Below, one piece after another: positions 6,974 through 14,668 of a stretch of DNA of 35,780 bases. Both the position numbers and the translations under genes were made by a program. The stretch is from NCBI GenBank assembly GCA_002404055.1, contig DHIZ01000372.1, forward strand, positions 1 through 35,780, in the 5' to 3' direction. Source of the stretch: Chloroflexi bacterium UBA4733 (GTDB lineage Bacteria; Chloroflexota; UBA4733). How positions within the stretch are numbered: the stretch's first letter is position 1; each line of letters starts with the position of its first letter. The notes under the pieces were generated by a model, which was not told the DNA's origin, did not search any database, and saw only the letters and a program-made list of their open reading frames with translations.

Positions 6974-7591
6974 ATGGGCGACCAGCCCGGTCACCTCTTC
7001 GGCGACCGCTCCTTTGATCGAGGGGAGCCGAAGGCGCGGGTTCTGGCACGCGGTCTCTGGCTGAAGACGGTACGTTGCGGCGCTGATGTCGTGCGGTCGT
7101 CGCAGCCCTGGTGCCCACGGCCCCTGGGCGCCTGGTTGCTCTGGCGGCTCCTCAGCGGCGCTGAGCGCTTTGGAGACTATCTTCCCGTGCCGCCCATCCG
7201 CGCGGTGGTCGGGAGCAGCGGACAAAAGCTCCTCCAGCCGTACCTGGCGGACGCCACCCCGTTGCGGCGGCTCAGCGCTGTCCAGCTTGCTGATCCAGTG
7301 GTGCTGCATTCCCTCGTGCAGTTCTGGCACGCCGTGGCGCAGGGCTGGACAAAGATCGGCTGGTTGCCCGATATTGGCGGGCGGGTCTACCTGCCCTGGG
7401 AGTTGTACCGGCCGTTGCGGACCGACAACGTCCTGATTGATGGGACAGGTGCGTGCTGGCTCGTGGATGTCGGCGCGAGCGCCACGTTTCATAGCGCTCG
7501 TTCTCCCGTGGGCCGCCTGCACGCTGCGCTCATGCTTCGTGCCATCAGGCGGTGCGCGCTTCGTTTTGGCGCCAGTGGCGAGGAAAGGTAG
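6974..7591 (+). CDS. Divergent protein-kinase-like (APH/kinase fold) protein
   Basis: The 205-aa product starts at ATG 6974 after GAGGGAGG. The C-terminal half has a reduced kinase pattern: a hinge-like LQPYLADATPLRRL, then a catalytic-loop-like LRTDNVLIDGTGACWLVDVG. In it Asn and Asp keep the spacing of the D-x-x-x-x-N and D-x-G motifs of aminoglycoside/lipopolysaccharide kinase-type folds. The usual H-x-D is replaced (RPLRTD), and no glycine-rich loop is obvious. The protein therefore may bind but not phosphorylate, or may be a very divergent kinase. Its stop is 2 bp before the next start, so it is tightly coupled with the isoprenoid-synthase-fold gene. The family is inferred from one motif. 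Confidence 0.6.
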   Translation: MGDQPGHLFGDRSFDRGEPKARVLARGLWLKTVRCGADVVRSSQPWCPRPLGAWLLWRLLSGAERFGDYLPVPPIRAVVGSSGQKLLQPYLADATPLRRLSAVQLADPVVLHSLVQFWHAVAQGWTKIGWLPDIGGRVYLPWELYRPLRTDNVLIDGTGACWLVDVGASATFHSARSPVGRLHAALMLRAIRRCALRFGASGEER

Positions 7592-7593
7592 GC

Positions 7594-8730
7594 ATGAGGG
7601 AGCGCGCTGCGACGATCGGCTCTGGGCGCTTGCGCCTGAGCAGCCCTGTCAGCCGGCTCGCCATGCCGCTGGTGCGGCGCCTCACTGGCGTCGCCTTGCC
7701 GGAAGCGGCGATTGCTGCCGCCTTTCGACTGCTCGGGCTCACGTCCGCCAGTACACAACTACACTTCTGCTGGCGCATCTTGCTGGAACCGTCGCCAGGT
7801 ATGCGCCGTCTCCGCCGCCGGGCCGCCCAGGCTGTGGCGGACTATCGGGCGATTCTGCACGAGGCGCCGTGGCTGCGCGGGCTGATGAAACTGGACTTCA
7901 CGATCCTGCTGGGGCTGTACAGCGAGGCCGTCGGCGTCAGCCGGCAACGGGCGATCGAGGCCGGCCTCGTCGAGGTCTATTGCCACCTGGCTGCGCTGGT
8001 TGACGCCTATGACGATCTGCTCGACACTCCCCAGGCGCGCCGCCAACCACTGCATAAGGAGGCCTTTCTCAGTGGCGAGACTGGCCGGTTGCGCGAGCAA
8101 CTCGTGGCCTGCTTGCGGGGGCTGGCGCAAGGGCGACCGCAGGTTGCAGCGCTCATTGATGATCTGGCGGCCTTTGAGGCGCAGGCGCTGCAGAGCCACC
8201 TTGCTCTGGATGTTGCTACCGGACTGCGTGCGCCACTCGACGTGGTCGTGCGCGCCCGCGCGGCGACCTCCGGCCTGCTGCTGCGTTTTGCCGCTCACCT
8301 CTGGAGCGTGTTGGTCGGTCTGCCGGCCGACCTCGCCGCCTCCAGCGAGCAGGCTGCCGAAGTCTTCGGGCTGATAGCCCAGTTTGCCGACGATGTCATT
8401 GATTGGACGCAAGATGACGGTGTCACCCAAAACCTGCTGGGGGCTGCGCTCTTGAGCCATCCGAACGAGCTAGCGGCGGTACGGCTGGCTGCTCACCGCA
8501 CGCCGGGCCGGTCCGTCCCCTATGCCACCCTGCAGCGGCTGGCTCCCCGATCCCTCGCCTGCCTCGCCTCAGCACGACGGCGTGGCGCCGTCTACCCGGA
8601 CGATCCCCGCTATGCCGGCCTCCGCCAGTTTGGTGACGACGTGTACGAGACCCTCCTGCCGACCCTGCCCGCGGTCGATTTTCGTGAGTTCGACTCAATC
8701 CGCCTGGAGGTGCAGAAGGTTCTGGGGTAG
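7594..8730 (+). CDS. Class I isoprenoid/terpene synthase-fold protein
   Basis: The 378-aa, almost entirely helical protein has two aspartate-rich motifs typical of trans-prenyltransferases and class I terpene synthases. The first is DDLLD at residues 140-144, in HLAALVDAYDDLLDTP; the second is DDVID at 266-270, in GLIAQFADDVIDWTQDDG. Those motifs bind the Mg-pyrophosphate of the substrate. No FARM-type chain-length motif or squalene-synthase signature was recognised, so the product cannot be assigned. It belongs with the loosely defined 'class 1 isoprenoid biosynthesis enzymes'. ATG 7594 has AGGAAAGG at 7581-7588 and lies two bases after the kinase-like gene. The pairing suggests a shared pathway, perhaps phosphorylation of an isoprenoid or coupling to a lipid product. 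That part is conjecture. Confidence 0.75.
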   Translation: MRERAATIGSGRLRLSSPVSRLAMPLVRRLTGVALPEAAIAAAFRLLGLTSASTQLHFCWRILLEPSPGMRRLRRRAAQAVADYRAILHEAPWLRGLMKLDFTILLGLYSEAVGVSRQRAIEAGLVEVYCHLAALVDAYDDLLDTPQARRQPLHKEAFLSGETGRLREQLVACLRGLAQGRPQVAALIDDLAAFEAQALQSHLALDVATGLRAPLDVVVRARAATSGLLLRFAAHLWSVLVGLPADLAASSEQAAEVFGLIAQFADDVIDWTQDDGVTQNLLGAALLSHPNELAAVRLAAHRTPGRSVPYATLQRLAPRSLACLASARRRGAVYPDDPRYAGLRQFGDDVYETLLPTLPAVDFREFDSIRLEVQKVLG

Positions 8731-8763
8731 TGCCCATAGGAGGCCCCCTCCCGCCCAGGGCCA

Positions 8764-9081
8764 CTACCCGCGCAGCTTGCGTTCGTCGGTGATCTGGTCG
8801 GGGATCGGCAGGGGCGTCTGGCGTTCTTCTACCTGGCGCAGCACATCGGCGTGGCCGGCAATGGCATCGGCGGCTGTTTCGTAGTCATGCACGAGGCCCT
8901 GTAGCAGCGTCGCCGTGCCCTCTTCCGTGTTGGGAGCGTGCAGGTCCACCACAGTGCGGAAGGAGGCCTTGCCGTCGTCGCTCAGGCTGGCGGGGATTGC
9001 GGCCGTGGTGATGAGTACGTCATACCAGCCTGCCCGGGTCTCAAAGGAGATCGTGTCGCTCAGTGGAAAGCCTTCGGCCAT
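8764..9081 (-). CDS. Hypothetical protein, about 105 aa
   Basis: A small soluble protein with a beta-rich first half (SFETRAGWYDVLITTAAIPA, TVVDLHAPNTEEGTATLL) and a helical second half (DVLRQVEERQTPLPIP). I know no family for it. ATG 9081 follows a weak AGGGCG. The frame extends upstream to ATG 9129, adding a very hydrophilic 16-residue stretch, so the start is uncertain. It converges on the isoprenoid-synthase-fold gene with 33 bp between the stops. Confidence 0.6.
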   Translation of the reverse strand: MAEGFPLSDTISFETRAGWYDVLITTAAIPASLSDDGKASFRTVVDLHAPNTEEGTATLLQGLVHDYETAADAIAGHADVLRQVEERQTPLPIPDQITDERKLRG

Positions 9082-9190
9082 TGTCGCCCTGTCTCTCGTG
9101 TGCGTTCGGTCATCGTGTTCGTTACCCATGGTACGACGTGGCGCGCCGCGCGTGCAGGATCGCCCGGTGCGCGCTAGACTAGGATCAGCA

Positions 9191-9670
9191 ATGAATGGAC
9201 TGTGGCTACGCGGGGCGTGGCAGCGGCGGGCTGGATGGGGAATACCCGTGAATTCTGAAAGTAGAGACGGCAGTTCCGAACGCGCTCTGGAGACGCGGCG
9301 GCGGCACGGTGACGATTTCTATGCGCGCATCGGCCGGAAGAGCTGGGAGGTACGGCGACGCGCTCTGGCCGGCGATGCCGAGGCTGTCGACCTGTTGCAG
9401 CGCCGCCGCGAGGCGCGAGCACGCCGCCGCGAAGCCTGGCAGGAACTGCTGGCGGCGCAAGAGGCTGCGACGCTCCTGCGGGAGGAGTTACACAGCCGCA
9501 TTCGCGCCAACGTTGATGCCTCGCGGGCCCTGACGGAAGAGTATTTCGACTATTCAGAGAGCCTGCGCGAGGAACTGACCCAGGCCGAGGCCCGCCTGGC
9601 ACGCCTGCGCGCCGCGCACGACGCCATCCTGCAAGATTTGCGCGTGCTGCCGGAAGCGCAAGAAGCCTGA
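9191..9670 (+). CDS. Hypothetical coiled-coil protein
   Basis: The 159-aa product is highly charged. Residues about 35-60 (ALETRRRHGDDFYARIGRKS) resemble the short 'HGxDFYxRIG' motif of small stress-type or plasmid-borne proteins. The rest is a long coiled coil rich in Ala, Arg and Glu (about 70-150; LREELTQAEARLARLRAAHD). ATG 9191 has AGGA seven bases ahead; GTG 9249, after GATGGGGA, is a second option and would remove the poorly conserved front. It is a single gene between two convergent or divergent neighbours. The function is unknown. Confidence 0.6.
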   Translation: MNGLWLRGAWQRRAGWGIPVNSESRDGSSERALETRRRHGDDFYARIGRKSWEVRRRALAGDAEAVDLLQRRREARARRREAWQELLAAQEAATLLREELHSRIRANVDASRALTEEYFDYSESLREELTQAEARLARLRAAHDAILQDLRVLPEAQEA

Positions 9671-9685
9671 TGCGGCCACCCCCGG

Positions 9686-10750
9686 CTAACCGGCGGGCTG
9701 GGCCACCGGCCCGAGCGTGATCGTCTGGTGCTCCTGGCCCGACTGGTAGGCGGCCAGGGCAATCTGCAACGCCGCCCGTCCGTCCTCGGCGTGAACCAGC
9801 GGTGGGCGACCGTTCAGCACGGCGCCGGCGAAGCCGTCGATCATCGCGGCACGGTCGCCGCCGCTGTTGTCCGCCGCCACCGGCAGATCTTGCCACTCCC
9901 CGGCTTTCAGGCCCTCGTGAGCGCTGCTGACGAAGATGCGCGCCGGTTTGCCGAAGAGGAGCTGGCCGCCGTCGCCGTAGATGCGATTCACTTCGCGCAG
10001 GGGATCCCGACCGCGAATGGCGGAGCCGGCCTCCAGCGTGCCGATGGCGCCGTTGGCGTAGCGGTAGATCGCCGCGACATAATCCTCCACCTCGACGGGC
10101 GTGGTGAAGGTCTCATACTCGGCGGAGACGCGCACCACTTCCAATCCGGTGATGAAGCGCAGCGTATTGAGGTCGTGGATGGTGTTCATGATCAGCACGC
10201 CGCCGCCGGATTTGGCTTTGGAAGTGCGCCAGTCGGTCTTGATCCGGCCGGAATAGCCGCCGTGCCAGTAGCTCTCCGGCTTGTCGCCGCGATAGACGAT
10301 GCGCGTGCCGACGACCTTGCCGATAGCCCCCGCCGTGACCAGGCGGCGCATCGCCTGGGCAACCGGATCGACTTGCGCCAGATAGGCGACCGAGATGGTG
10401 ACACGCGCCTCGCGCGCCGCAGCGATCATGGCGTCCGCCTCGGCCAGCGTGGTGGCGATCGGCTTCTCCACCAGTACGTGCTTGCCGGCCTGGGCCGCCT
10501 GAATCGCCAGCGGAGCGTGCAAGAAATGCGGCACGGCGATATAGACCGCGTCAACCTGCGGGTTCGCCAGCAAGTCCTCTACTTTCGTCGTGTGTGGCAC
10601 GCCGTAGGTTGCCCCCAGGTCGCCGGCGACGTGTGCATCGGTGTCCATCACCATCACGTGCTGTCCCAGGGTCGACGCCGCGATACCGCGCGCCGTCTGC
10701 ACGGCGATCTCGCCGCAACCGATCATGCCAATACGCAGGCGCGCTGCCAT
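9686..10750 (-). CDS. Gfo/Idh/MocA-family NAD(P)-dependent sugar dehydrogenase
   Basis: The 354-aa protein begins with a Rossmann fold (RIGMIGCGEIAVQTARGIAA, residues about 5-25). The family motif follows: VYIAVPHFLHAPLAIQAAQA, then HVLVEKPIATTLAEAD around residues 70-105, where the EKP lysine is catalytic. The second, C-terminal alpha/beta domain carries SGGGVLIMNTIHDLNTLRFI, with the H-D that helps bind substrate. Enzymes of this family oxidise or reduce sugars, inositols and their derivatives. The exact substrate cannot be read from sequence. ATG 10750 has GGGGGAG eight bases ahead. The nearby ABC sugar importers and sugar-acid dehydratases fit carbohydrate use. Confidence 0.92.
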   Translation of the reverse strand: MAARLRIGMIGCGEIAVQTARGIAASTLGQHVMVMDTDAHVAGDLGATYGVPHTTKVEDLLANPQVDAVYIAVPHFLHAPLAIQAAQAGKHVLVEKPIATTLAEADAMIAAAREARVTISVAYLAQVDPVAQAMRRLVTAGAIGKVVGTRIVYRGDKPESYWHGGYSGRIKTDWRTSKAKSGGGVLIMNTIHDLNTLRFITGLEVVRVSAEYETFTTPVEVEDYVAAIYRYANGAIGTLEAGSAIRGRDPLREVNRIYGDGGQLLFGKPARIFVSSAHEGLKAGEWQDLPVAADNSGGDRAAMIDGFAGAVLNGRPPLVHAEDGRAALQIALAAYQSGQEHQTITLGPVAQPAG

Positions 10751-10780
10751 AGTGTTGCTCCCCCCGTGTTCGCCGGCTAC

Positions 10781-11806
10781 CTACCAGACGCCAGCGCTCT
10801 CCCGGTGCAGTGTCGCCAGGAACTGGGCGGCCGCAGCCTCTTCCGCCGGCCAGCGCTCCATCAGCATTGCCAGGTCGGCGGCGACGGAGGGGTTGCGGCG
10901 ATTGCGCATGAAGTAGACGGCTGGCGCCAGCCGCCCGGCCTCCAGCGCCGCCGCCAGCGTGTCCAGTTCCCGCCCCATGCTGACCATTTCGACGTCCAGG
11001 CGGTCCAGGCGGGCCTCTGCTCGTCGCTTGCCGCTGGCCGTCGTCATCTTGGGGACGAAGTCGCGGCGCTTGCCTTCCACCCAGGCCGGCAGCTTCTCGC
11101 GGACATACGGCTCCAGATACTCCTGCAACGACGTGGCCAGAAAGTCGTCCAGCGACGCGCCGCGGGCGGCGTACTGGCGTTCCAGGTTGTGCATGCTGAT
11201 CTGGATGTTGCGATAGAAGGCCGGGTAGCCAATGTTGGCGTCGATCGTGTCGGCGTCGTAGAGGCAGCGACCCTCCAGGCTGGAATGCTCACTGATGGTC
11301 AGGTGGGTGATGATGATCTCCTGGACGTGATCGCGCAGGGCCTGGGGGTAGCCATACTCCGCCAGCAGGGCATCGGCGATCCGGGCGCCGGAGAGGTTGT
11401 GGATCTGGCCACGCAGCCCCAACTGGTCGTACAGATCGGTGACATGGTTGCGGCGAGCCGGCGGCAGGTACGCATTGTGCCAGAGGCCCTTTTCATCAAT
11501 GACGCGCTTGCCGTCCTTCATGATGATGTCGCCATCGTAGGACTTGGTGATGTCGTGCAGGGTGGCCCCCGGGTCTAGCGGGCGGGTGTCGCCGCCTTCC
11601 TCCAGGCACAGGTGCAGGGCGAGGTTGCGCACCCGCCGCACATGGTCATGGGTGTAGGCGCGCCAGGAGAAGCCGACCCAGTCTTCATCCCAGAGCAGAT
11701 AGGTCTCCCGGACGAGTTTGACGAGCTGTTCCAGGACGGCGGCGTCTTCCAGATGTGGCGCTACCGGCGCCACGCGCTCCTGTGTCAGTGTCAGTGTCTG
11801 TGCCAA
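10781..11806 (-). CDS. HD-domain metal-dependent phosphohydrolase
   Basis: The 341-aa protein starts at TTG 11806, supported by TAGGAG seven bases upstream. An HD domain spans about residues 48-200: AYTHDHVRRVRNLALHLCLE, then GATLHDITKSY with H84-D85, then EIIITHLTISEH and LYDADTIDANIG with the distal aspartate. These match the H...HD...D metal set of the HD superfamily, which includes nucleotidases and phosphodiesterases. The C-terminal ~130 residues are helical and charged, without a known domain. The gene lies 30 bp upstream of the Gfo/Idh/MocA gene on the same strand, so the two are probably co-transcribed. The substrate is unknown. Confidence 0.85.
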   Translation of the reverse strand: MAQTLTLTQERVAPVAPHLEDAAVLEQLVKLVRETYLLWDEDWVGFSWRAYTHDHVRRVRNLALHLCLEEGGDTRPLDPGATLHDITKSYDGDIIMKDGKRVIDEKGLWHNAYLPPARRNHVTDLYDQLGLRGQIHNLSGARIADALLAEYGYPQALRDHVQEIIITHLTISEHSSLEGRCLYDADTIDANIGYPAFYRNIQISMHNLERQYAARGASLDDFLATSLQEYLEPYVREKLPAWVEGKRRDFVPKMTTASGKRRAEARLDRLDVEMVSMGRELDTLAAALEAGRLAPAVYFMRNRRNPSVAADLAMLMERWPAEEAAAAQFLATLHRESAGVW

Positions 11807-11887
11807 GTGCGGCTCCTAACCATAGCGTCCGAGTGATGTCGCGCCGGCATAGTGTAGCAGGGTGGCGGAACGCCGCGCAGGCCCGCC

Positions 11888-12592
11888 TCAGGACAGGATA
11901 TTGACAGCGCGCGCCGCCACCAGGGCGACGATGAGCAGCGAGGCCAGAGACTGGACCAGCATGAGCATCTTCGCCCAGGGTGTCAGCGGCATGGTGTCGG
12001 TGGGGCTGAAGGCTGTGGCGTTGGTGAAGGCAACGTACAGGTAATCGACGAAGCCGGGCCGCCAGACGCCGGTCTTGGTAGTCGTTCCCAGCGCCGGGTT
12101 TTGCATCTGGGGGAAAAGGAAGGAAGGATCGTCGTCCCCGTCCGACCCGTCCGATGACCGCAGACGGGCGCCGGGGCCGCCCCTGTCCATTTCCCAATAC
12201 CAGAGCGCGAAGACGATGACATTGGTTAGCCACAATTCAATGGCGGCAACGAGCAGTTGCGGTCCTTCGGCCTTGGTGCCGTGCAGCAAGGCGTAGATGA
12301 GCAGGACCAGCGAGCCGACGTTGGCGGCGTTGATGAGCGCAATCAGCCCGATGGCAATGGCGCGCTGCCATGACGGCTCCTGACCGTGACGATGGGGGGC
12401 GACGAAGGACAAGGGGGCCAGGAGCAGGATCGCCAGGAGCGGGAAGACCCAGTTGGGGCCAAGCGTCAAGCGGTCCGGCAGTGTGACATACAAGCCAATC
12501 GCCACCAACACCGCCAGCGAAGCGGGCCAGCGCGGCTCGCTCACGTGATGGGTGCGATGTAAATGGTGTACCTCGGGTACGGCATCTGGCAT
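11888..12592 (-). CDS. Polytopic membrane protein (DUF1345-like)
   Basis: The 234-aa protein starts at ATG 12592 after GGGAG. Five or so membrane helices are visible: ASLAVLVAIGLYVTL, WVFPLLAILLLAPLSFV, AIAIGLIALINAANVGSLVL, LLVAAIELWLTNVIVFALWY and LMLVQSLASLLIVALVAARA. A soluble loop rich in Asp/Ser lies near residues 145-175. The closing motif VDYLYVAFTNATAFSPTDTM resembles DUF1345 and related bacterial membrane proteins of unknown role, where an F-x-x-x-T-x-F-x-x-x-D segment precedes the last helix and recalls potassium-channel pores. The longer open frame to 12877 is not supported by a ribosome site. Confidence 0.75.
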   Translation of the reverse strand: MPDAVPEVHHLHRTHHVSEPRWPASLAVLVAIGLYVTLPDRLTLGPNWVFPLLAILLLAPLSFVAPHRHGQEPSWQRAIAIGLIALINAANVGSLVLLIYALLHGTKAEGPQLLVAAIELWLTNVIVFALWYWEMDRGGPGARLRSSDGSDGDDDPSFLFPQMQNPALGTTTKTGVWRPGFVDYLYVAFTNATAFSPTDTMPLTPWAKMLMLVQSLASLLIVALVAARAVNILS

Positions 12593-12701
12593 GTAAGGCG
12601 CTCCCAGTCCTAAATGCACGCCGCGACGAAATATACATTGCGACCCTGCGGCTGAAGTGTAGCATTGGTAGAATGTCAGGGCGAAGGTGGAGGCGAAGAC
12701 G

Positions 12702-12761
12702 ATGGACTGGCGTCGGCATATCCATACTGATCCGGCCGTCCTGGTAGGGAAGCCAGTCGTC
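12702..12761 (+). pseudogene. Remnant of a DUF433-type antitoxin gene
   Basis: ATG 12702 is preceded by GTGGAGGCG and by a TAGAAT box at 12669. The 20 codons read MDWRRHIHTDPAVLVGKPVV, the usual first strand and turn of DUF433 proteins (I-x-x-x-P-x-x-x-x-GKP-V-x-x-GTR). After GKPVV the family sequence is lost. Only the 5' end survives, next to the ABC permease gene. Confidence 0.5.
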
Positions 12762-12824
12762 ACGCCCCTCAAGCCACGAATCGGGTCGCATCCCGCACTG
12801 TGCATACGCAGGCAGGCGGCGATT

Positions 12825-13724
12825 TCAGCCTTTGATGCCGGAGGCGGCGAAGCCCTGGCGCAGCCAGCGCTGGGCAAAGACGAACAGCAGCACGACCGGC
12901 GCTGTGACGAAGGTCGTGGCGGCCATCAGCAGCGTCCATTGCGTGGTGTTCTCCTGCTGGAACACCGACAGCGCGAGTTGGAGCGTTTTCATCTGATCGC
13001 TCTTTACGATCACCAGCGGCCAGAGGAAGTCGTTCCAGGTGTCTTGGAAGACAAAGACAGCCAGGACGGCCAGCGCCGGCCCGGTGAGCGGCAAGAAGAC
13101 GCGCCAGAAGATGCCGAACTCGGAAGCGCCGTCGATACGCGCAGCGTCACCCAACTCGGATGGAAGCGTGACATAGAACTGGCGCATGAGGAATATCCCG
13201 AAGGCGCTGATGAGGTGGGGGGCGATCAGGCCAGCATAGCTGTCCAGCAGCCCAAAGCCCCCGGCGCCGCTGATGCTGTTGCCACCGGTCAACGGCACAT
13301 ACTTGAGCGCGATAAAGAGCGGGACGATGGTGACCTGCGTCGGCACCATAAAGGTGCCGAGGACCAGCGCAAAGCAGGCAGAGCGCAAGGTGAACGGGAC
13401 ACGAGCAAAGGCATAGCCGGCCAGGGAGCAGAGGAACACCTGGATGATGGTCGCCAGCACCGAGACGATGGCGCTGTTCAAGAAGTAGCGGGCAAACGGC
13501 GCAGCACGCCAGGCATCCGGATAGTTCGTCAAGGCAACACGAGCCGGCCAGAGTTCATAGGGTTTCGTGAAGATCTCTGTCAGTGGCTTGATCGACGTCA
13601 GCAGCATCCAGCAGACCGGCAAGAGCATCGTGACCACGATCAGGACCAGGAAAAACCAGCGCACGACTTCCGCCACCGGAAAGGGGCGGCGCGGAGCGGC
13701 CGGCAACGCGCGTGCAGTATTCAT
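12825..13724 (-). CDS. CUT1 sugar ABC transporter permease, MalG type
   Basis: The 299-aa protein has six membrane helices (first at about 23-43, VVRWFFLVLIVVTMLLPVCW). The permease EAA signature, which contacts the ATPase, is at about residues 193-212 (LPSELGDAARIDGASEFGIF). Features of the MalG side are the short cytoplasmic N-terminus, LNSAIVSVLATIIQVFLCSL, and QDTWNDFLWPLVIV near the end. ATG 13724 overlaps the stop of the upstream permease (ATGA). It is the last gene of the operon. No ATP-binding subunit is present, as often in CUT1 loci that share a common MsmK/MalK-type ATPase elsewhere. The substrate is unknown. Confidence 0.93.
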   Translation of the reverse strand: MNTARALPAAPRRPFPVAEVVRWFFLVLIVVTMLLPVCWMLLTSIKPLTEIFTKPYELWPARVALTNYPDAWRAAPFARYFLNSAIVSVLATIIQVFLCSLAGYAFARVPFTLRSACFALVLGTFMVPTQVTIVPLFIALKYVPLTGGNSISGAGGFGLLDSYAGLIAPHLISAFGIFLMRQFYVTLPSELGDAARIDGASEFGIFWRVFLPLTGPALAVLAVFVFQDTWNDFLWPLVIVKSDQMKTLQLALSVFQQENTTQWTLLMAATTFVTAPVVLLFVFAQRWLRQGFAASGIKG

Positions 13725-14668
13725 GCGTCGTAGGACTGGTCGCGGAAGAGTCGGCGGTTGAGCAGGGTGAGCAGCACGATCCCCAGGAACAGCACGAAGG
13801 CCTGCGCGCTGGCGTAGCCCATCTTCAGCAACTGGAAGGCCGTCAGATAGATATTAAAGACCACCGTCGTGGTCGCGTCGACCGGCCCGCCGTTGGTCAG
13901 CACAAAGGCCTGCGTAAACATCTGCATGGAGCCAACCGTCCAGGTCACGATGACAAAGAATAGCGCTGGGCCCAGCAACGGCACCGTCACATAGCGAAAG
14001 GCGGCCACCGGGTTGGCGCCGTCCAAGGCCGCCGCCTCGTACAGGTCCTTGGGGATGCCTTGCAGCGCAGCGAGCAGGATGATGCCGAAATAGCCAAGGT
14101 CACGCCAGATGCTCATCACGACAATGGCGGGGAGCGCGAGGTTGAAGTCGGTCAGCCAGGCGAACGGCCCCAGATGGACGTAGCCGAGGAGATGATTGAA
14201 GAGGCCGTATATCGGGTTATAGAGCCAGGTCCAGATCAGCGCCGCCGCCACCCAGGAGATCGCTTGCGGCAAGAAGACGATGAGGCGAAAGACGCCGATC
14301 ACCCGCAGGCCGCTATTGAGCAGCACCGCCGCCAGCACCGACAGCACGGTGCCAACCGGCACGATCATGACCGCGAAGCTGAGGGTGCGCAGCACTGCAT
14401 TGCCAAAGGCGCTATCGGCGGTGAGTTGCCGATAGTTGGTGAGGCCGATGAAGCGCGGGAAGCGGATCAGATCGTAGTTCGTGAAGCTGAGCCAGAACGC
14501 CAGCAAGATGGGCAGGACGCTGAGCAGCAGGAGCAGGAGCAGGGCGGGCAGGACCATCAGGAACCCCGCCCGTCCTGCCCGCCGCACCGCCGGGGACGCC
14601 TTCGTCCGCTTGCGGGGCAGCGACTGCTGCGCGACCCTAGCTGTTGAGGGATTGGTTAAGTTGAGCAT
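13721..14668 (-). CDS. CUT1 sugar ABC transporter permease, MalF type
   Basis: The 315-aa protein has a basic N-terminus and then six helices starting with GFLMVLPALLLLLLLSVLPI. Typical family segments are FWLSFTNYDLIRFPRFIGLT-NY, a long helix VGTVLSVLAAVLLNSGLRV, and the EAA loop LQGIPKDLYEAAALDGANPV at about residues 205-225. The start at ATG 14668 overlaps the end of the binding-protein gene by 32 bp. No later in-frame start precedes the first helix, so the overlap appears real. It pairs with the MalG-type permease, whose start overlaps this gene's stop. Confidence 0.92.
   Translation of the reverse strand: MLNLTNPSTARVAQQSLPRKRTKASPAVRRAGRAGFLMVLPALLLLLLLSVLPILLAFWLSFTNYDLIRFPRFIGLTNYRQLTADSAFGNAVLRTLSFAVMIVPVGTVLSVLAAVLLNSGLRVIGVFRLIVFLPQAISWVAAALIWTWLYNPIYGLFNHLLGYVHLGPFAWLTDFNLALPAIVVMSIWRDLGYFGIILLAALQGIPKDLYEAAALDGANPVAAFRYVTVPLLGPALFFVIVTWTVGSMQMFTQAFVLTNGGPVDATTTVVFNIYLTAFQLLKMGYASAQAFVLFLGIVLLTLLNRRLFRDQSYDA

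Noticed and set aside
5954..7522. 522-codon open frame on the minus strand
   Set aside because: It is antisense to the CAP-domain and kinase-like genes, which have clear motifs; it has no recognisable domain.
9728..11578. 616-codon open frame on the plus strand
   Set aside because: It is antisense to the Gfo/Idh/MocA and HD genes; Asp/His/Gln/Arg-rich composition is typical of reverse-strand reading in GC-rich DNA.
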